In this document: piece by piece, positions 5,547 through 7,467 of the stretch
Layout: each line of letters begins with the position of its first letter
Position numbering within the stretch: position 1 is the stretch's first letter
NCBI GenBank assembly: GCA_012961925.1
Contig: DTYK01000112.1
Coordinates: forward strand, 1-7,467
Direction of reading: 5' to 3'
Length of the DNA stretch: 7,467 bases
Origin: Candidatus Latescibacterota bacterium
GTDB taxonomy: Bacteria; Latescibacterota; MVCY01; DTYK01
Program-made: the position numbers and the translations under genes
Notes under the pieces: model-generated
What the model was told of the DNA's origin: nothing
The model's database searches: none
What the model saw: the letters and a program-made list of their open reading frames with translations, nothing else

Positions 5547-7151
5547 TCATTTCATTTTGACAACCACGTTCCCTCTCTTTGATCTCAATGAGAAATCAAC
5601 ATAGTGGCTCTGTTCCACATCTTTATTGGCAAAGTCGATAGTCTGACCGCCCAGTGTCACCTCTTTTGCCGGCTTTGGGACTAACACGTGGAAATCCACC
5701 CTGTCACACGGTCCCGAAAAATCGAGTTCTATCTTGTTTGTTGTGTTATCAAACTTCCAGGTATAGCGAAGTGTAGCTCCTGAGGCAGCGTAGCCAATCT
5801 CGACTTCGACATCGTCCACCTCCGCTGCCCTCCAGCGGGGTGAGAGGCGTACATGTCCGTAGCCTTTGGTTTGATCCACGACCCCTGCAAGCCCTTCCAC
5901 GAAGGCATAGAGCATGGCGGCCGATCCCCATCCGTCGGTGGGCAGGATATCCCCACCGCTGGCAGGCATGCCGTCAGGCTGGTACCACAAATAGGTCTTC
6001 TCGGGTTCGATGGCGAGTTCATAGTAACGTTTCAGGATATCGACGCCATAGCTCTCAAATCCATGTTCAAATGAGGCCCGTGCCAGTTCACCACCGACCA
6101 GAGGCATTATCCCGCCATTAACATATCGTCCCTGGGCATGTTCTGCGCCTCCGAAGATCTCAGGAGGGAATGGCGGATCGATGCTGAGCCATTCGGCAAA
6201 ATGGGTCTCCTTCAGGGTCTCTCTGCGCCGCTGATATTCCTGGATAATGCTCACACACTGCCCGTGGCCGGGCAATCCTCGGTTCATATCATAGGTGTTG
6301 CTCAGGCTCAATTGCCTTGACTCGTCCACATCCAGGTTGACCGGCGTAATGTGAACCTGGTGTGTATAGAAGGTGCCGTTCCAGCAGACCTGATTGGTAC
6401 GCTGGCGGAATCCCTCCCCTACCTGTTGCCAATGCGTTGCACGTTCGAAGTGGCCCAAATAGGCATACATCCTGGCCATCAGTTTACAGGCAAGGTACAT
6501 CCCTGAATTGTCCCCGTGCATGATGCACCACAGGGAATTTTCGTCTATCTCGGAACGGTGATATCGTCCCTTTGGGGTGACCACGATGGGGCCTACGGCA
6601 AAATCCCATGTGTCGATGGTAAAGTCCCGTTTGACTAACTGATATTCCGGGGACCATCGGTGAGGATGGCGCATGGAGTAGGCAAGTCCTCGTTCTAAGT
6701 GGGGGAGTTTGGCTCGCATCCATTCATCGTCGCCGGTGGCCTGCCAGGCCCCATGGACGGCTTCAACGGCCAGGTATTCGACATCCGCTTCCACCTGGGT
6801 CCGCTGATAGAAGATGCGATTGATGGCATCATAGAAGATCAATCGATGGTAGGCGGGATCATGGCCGCCGATGCCGTCGGTGTCTACAAAGAGGTCATAG
6901 AAACTGCCATCGGGCATCTGGGCCTGACAGAAGATGTCCAGTGCTGATGTGACATCGGGGTCGAAGTATTTAAATCCTTTCATCTGGTGGGTGTGGTCCC
7001 GCAGCCAGATAGGAGTGGTATCGGGGCTGCGGTAGCCTCCAACCCGACGGCCATCGATGATGAATTCCGAACGGTCGTGTCTGAGGAACTCCTCGATGGT
7101 GGGAGCAAACTCATCCCAAACGGGGTTGCCGGTAACAACTCGAATGGCCAC
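5547..7151 (-). CDS. six-hairpin (alpha/alpha)6 glycosidase-like protein, family unassigned
   Basis: This encodes 534 residues with no signal peptide or membrane segment, so it is probably cytoplasmic. Residues up to about 425 are helix-rich with recurrent motifs typical of (alpha/alpha)6-barrel glycoside hydrolases (glucoamylase, rhamnosidase and cellobiose-phosphorylase-like folds): PIWLRDHTHQMKG (47-59), QMPDGSFYDLFVDTDG (78-93), RDFTIDTWDF (175-184), HGDNSGMYLACKL (212-224), CWNGTFYTH (256-264), PPEIFGG (329-335), GRYVNGGIMPLVGGELARAS (341-360) and TDGWGSAAMLYAFVEGLAGV (405-424). Residues from about 430 to the end look like a beta-sandwich. Candidate catalytic acids are Asp52, Asp183, Glu331 and Asp406, but I cannot choose among them or name the GH family or linkage. 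The start is GTG, with GGAGG 7 nt upstream. A strong sigma70-like promoter lies about 115 nt upstream. Sugar kinases further along the strand fit a role in carbohydrate breakdown. Confidence 0.8.
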   Translation of the reverse strand: MAIRVVTGNPVWDEFAPTIEEFLRHDRSEFIIDGRRVGGYRSPDTTPIWLRDHTHQMKGFKYFDPDVTSALDIFCQAQMPDGSFYDLFVDTDGIGGHDPAYHRLIFYDAINRIFYQRTQVEADVEYLAVEAVHGAWQATGDDEWMRAKLPHLERGLAYSMRHPHRWSPEYQLVKRDFTIDTWDFAVGPIVVTPKGRYHRSEIDENSLWCIMHGDNSGMYLACKLMARMYAYLGHFERATHWQQVGEGFRQRTNQVCWNGTFYTHQVHITPVNLDVDESRQLSLSNTYDMNRGLPGHGQCVSIIQEYQRRRETLKETHFAEWLSIDPPFPPEIFGGAEHAQGRYVNGGIMPLVGGELARASFEHGFESYGVDILKRYYELAIEPEKTYLWYQPDGMPASGGDILPTDGWGSAAMLYAFVEGLAGVVDQTKGYGHVRLSPRWRAAEVDDVEVEIGYAASGATLRYTWKFDNTTNKIELDFSGPCDRVDFHVLVPKPAKEVTLGGQTIDFANKDVEQSHYVDFSLRSKRGNVVVKMK

Positions 7152-7207
7152 AACTCTGCCTCCATATTAATTCGTTGCCTGATCTTGTGTATAGAAATCT
7201 CTGACCG

Positions 7208-7231
7208 GGCATCGACTATGAAAAGTCGGCC
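7208..7231 (-). promoter_or_regulatory. stem-loop in the leader of the glycosidase-like gene
   Basis: GGC-at-CGACT (7208-7217) pairs with AGTCG-GCC (7224-7231) around a 6-nt loop, giving 8 base pairs with a 2-nt bulge. It falls roughly 35-60 nt into the predicted 5' leader. It could stabilise the mRNA or be an operator half-site pair. It matches no riboswitch I recognise. Confidence 0.35.
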
Positions 7232-7273
7232 TTCTGCTATATACCCGCTAACAGTCGTTCTACAGGCAGAGGT

Positions 7274-7302
7274 AGTATACCATAAAACGTGGGAAATGTC
7301 AA
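7274..7302 (-). promoter_or_regulatory. strong sigma70-type promoter for the glycosidase-like gene
   Basis: Minus strand TTGACA (7302-7297), a 17-nt spacer, then TATACT (7279-7274). This is a perfect -35, optimal spacing and a five-of-six -10. Transcription would start near 7267, giving a leader of about 115 nt before the GTG at 7151. It is the best promoter in the window. Confidence 0.8.
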
Positions 7303-7467
7303 ATGATTTTTGCAAGGGTCCTGAAAAAGGATTATTTCGAACGTGTGGTAGAGTGTAGTCCTACTAAGCTTCACTTAGTGGCTTACTGCGAGGAGACCAA
7401 ATCCTTGTGCTTGATAAATTACGATTTACCTGAATCCGTGACAATAGCTTCCTCGGTGGTCTTCCCC
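7303..7467. other. upstream intergenic region, no supported gene
   Basis: Together with the leader, 7152-7467 holds no ORF I can support. A hairpin lies at 7361-7381: ACTAAG (7363-7368) pairs with CTTAGT (7374-7379) around CTTCA, extendable by a wobble and a G-C pair. It has no adjacent T-run. At the extreme right, one minus-strand frame (GKTTEEAIVTDSGKS, then TAA near 7420) could be the tail of an upstream gene, but 15 residues are not evidence enough. Confidence 0.4.

Noticed and set aside
7420..7467. Possible C-terminal tail of an upstream minus-strand gene (GKTTEEAIVTDSGKS then stop)
   Set aside because: It is only 15 codons, with no family signal and competing frames of similar quality. 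It is mentioned under the upstream region but not called as a gene.
1..7467. CRISPR array, transposase, phage or defence system
   Set aside because: There are no regularly spaced direct repeats and no transposase, integrase, nuclease or toxin-antitoxin-like ORF. The only mobile-like signals are the intergenic repeats.

Overview
This 7.5 kb window looks like ordinary bacterial chromosome. Every confident gene is on the minus strand, so transcription runs from right to left. The codons and dense Shine-Dalgarno sites (AAGGAGG, GGAGG) suggest a mesophilic bacterium. The UroD-like protein, the long 'CACAAAG'-type inverted repeat and the 'GGGGACAGGTTCACATTTTT' block recall uncultured Desulfobacterota/deltaproteobacterial-type genomes. 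That placement is only an impression from memory; no marker here fixes the phylum.

Layout in transcription order: (1) 7467-7152, a gene-free upstream stretch with a near-perfect sigma70 promoter (TTGACA-17-TATACT) and a leader of about 115 nt containing a small hairpin. (2) 7151-5547, a 534-residue cytoplasmic six-hairpin glycosidase-like protein of unknown substrate. (3) 5546-5285, an intergenic stretch of repeat-like blocks and hairpins. (4) 5284-4022, seryl-tRNA synthetase (serS). (5) 3989-3066, ribokinase (rbsK), 32 nt behind serS and probably co-transcribed. (6) 3065-2770, a gap filled largely by a nested inverted repeat resembling a MITE. (7) 2769-1837, a second PfkB-superfamily kinase of the 1-phosphofructokinase/tagatose-6-phosphate kinase type, with a TTG start. 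(8) 1836-1685, a leader with a cluster of GTTTAAT heptamers. (9) 1684-623, a uroporphyrinogen-decarboxylase-family protein that is not HemE, with a GTG start. (10) 447-175, a small coiled-coil lipoprotein behind its own probable promoter. (11) 24-1, the first eight codons of another gene that runs off the left edge.

The glycosidase-like protein and the two sugar kinases could together release and phosphorylate sugars in the cytoplasm, but there is no transporter or regulator in the window and the gaps argue against one operon. serS is housekeeping. I see no convincing new defence, mobile or RNA system. The items most worth a second look are the nested inverted repeat (2851-3003), the unassigned glycosidase-like protein with its strong promoter, the altered C-terminal metal-ligand region of the UroD-like protein, and the heptamer cluster upstream of it.
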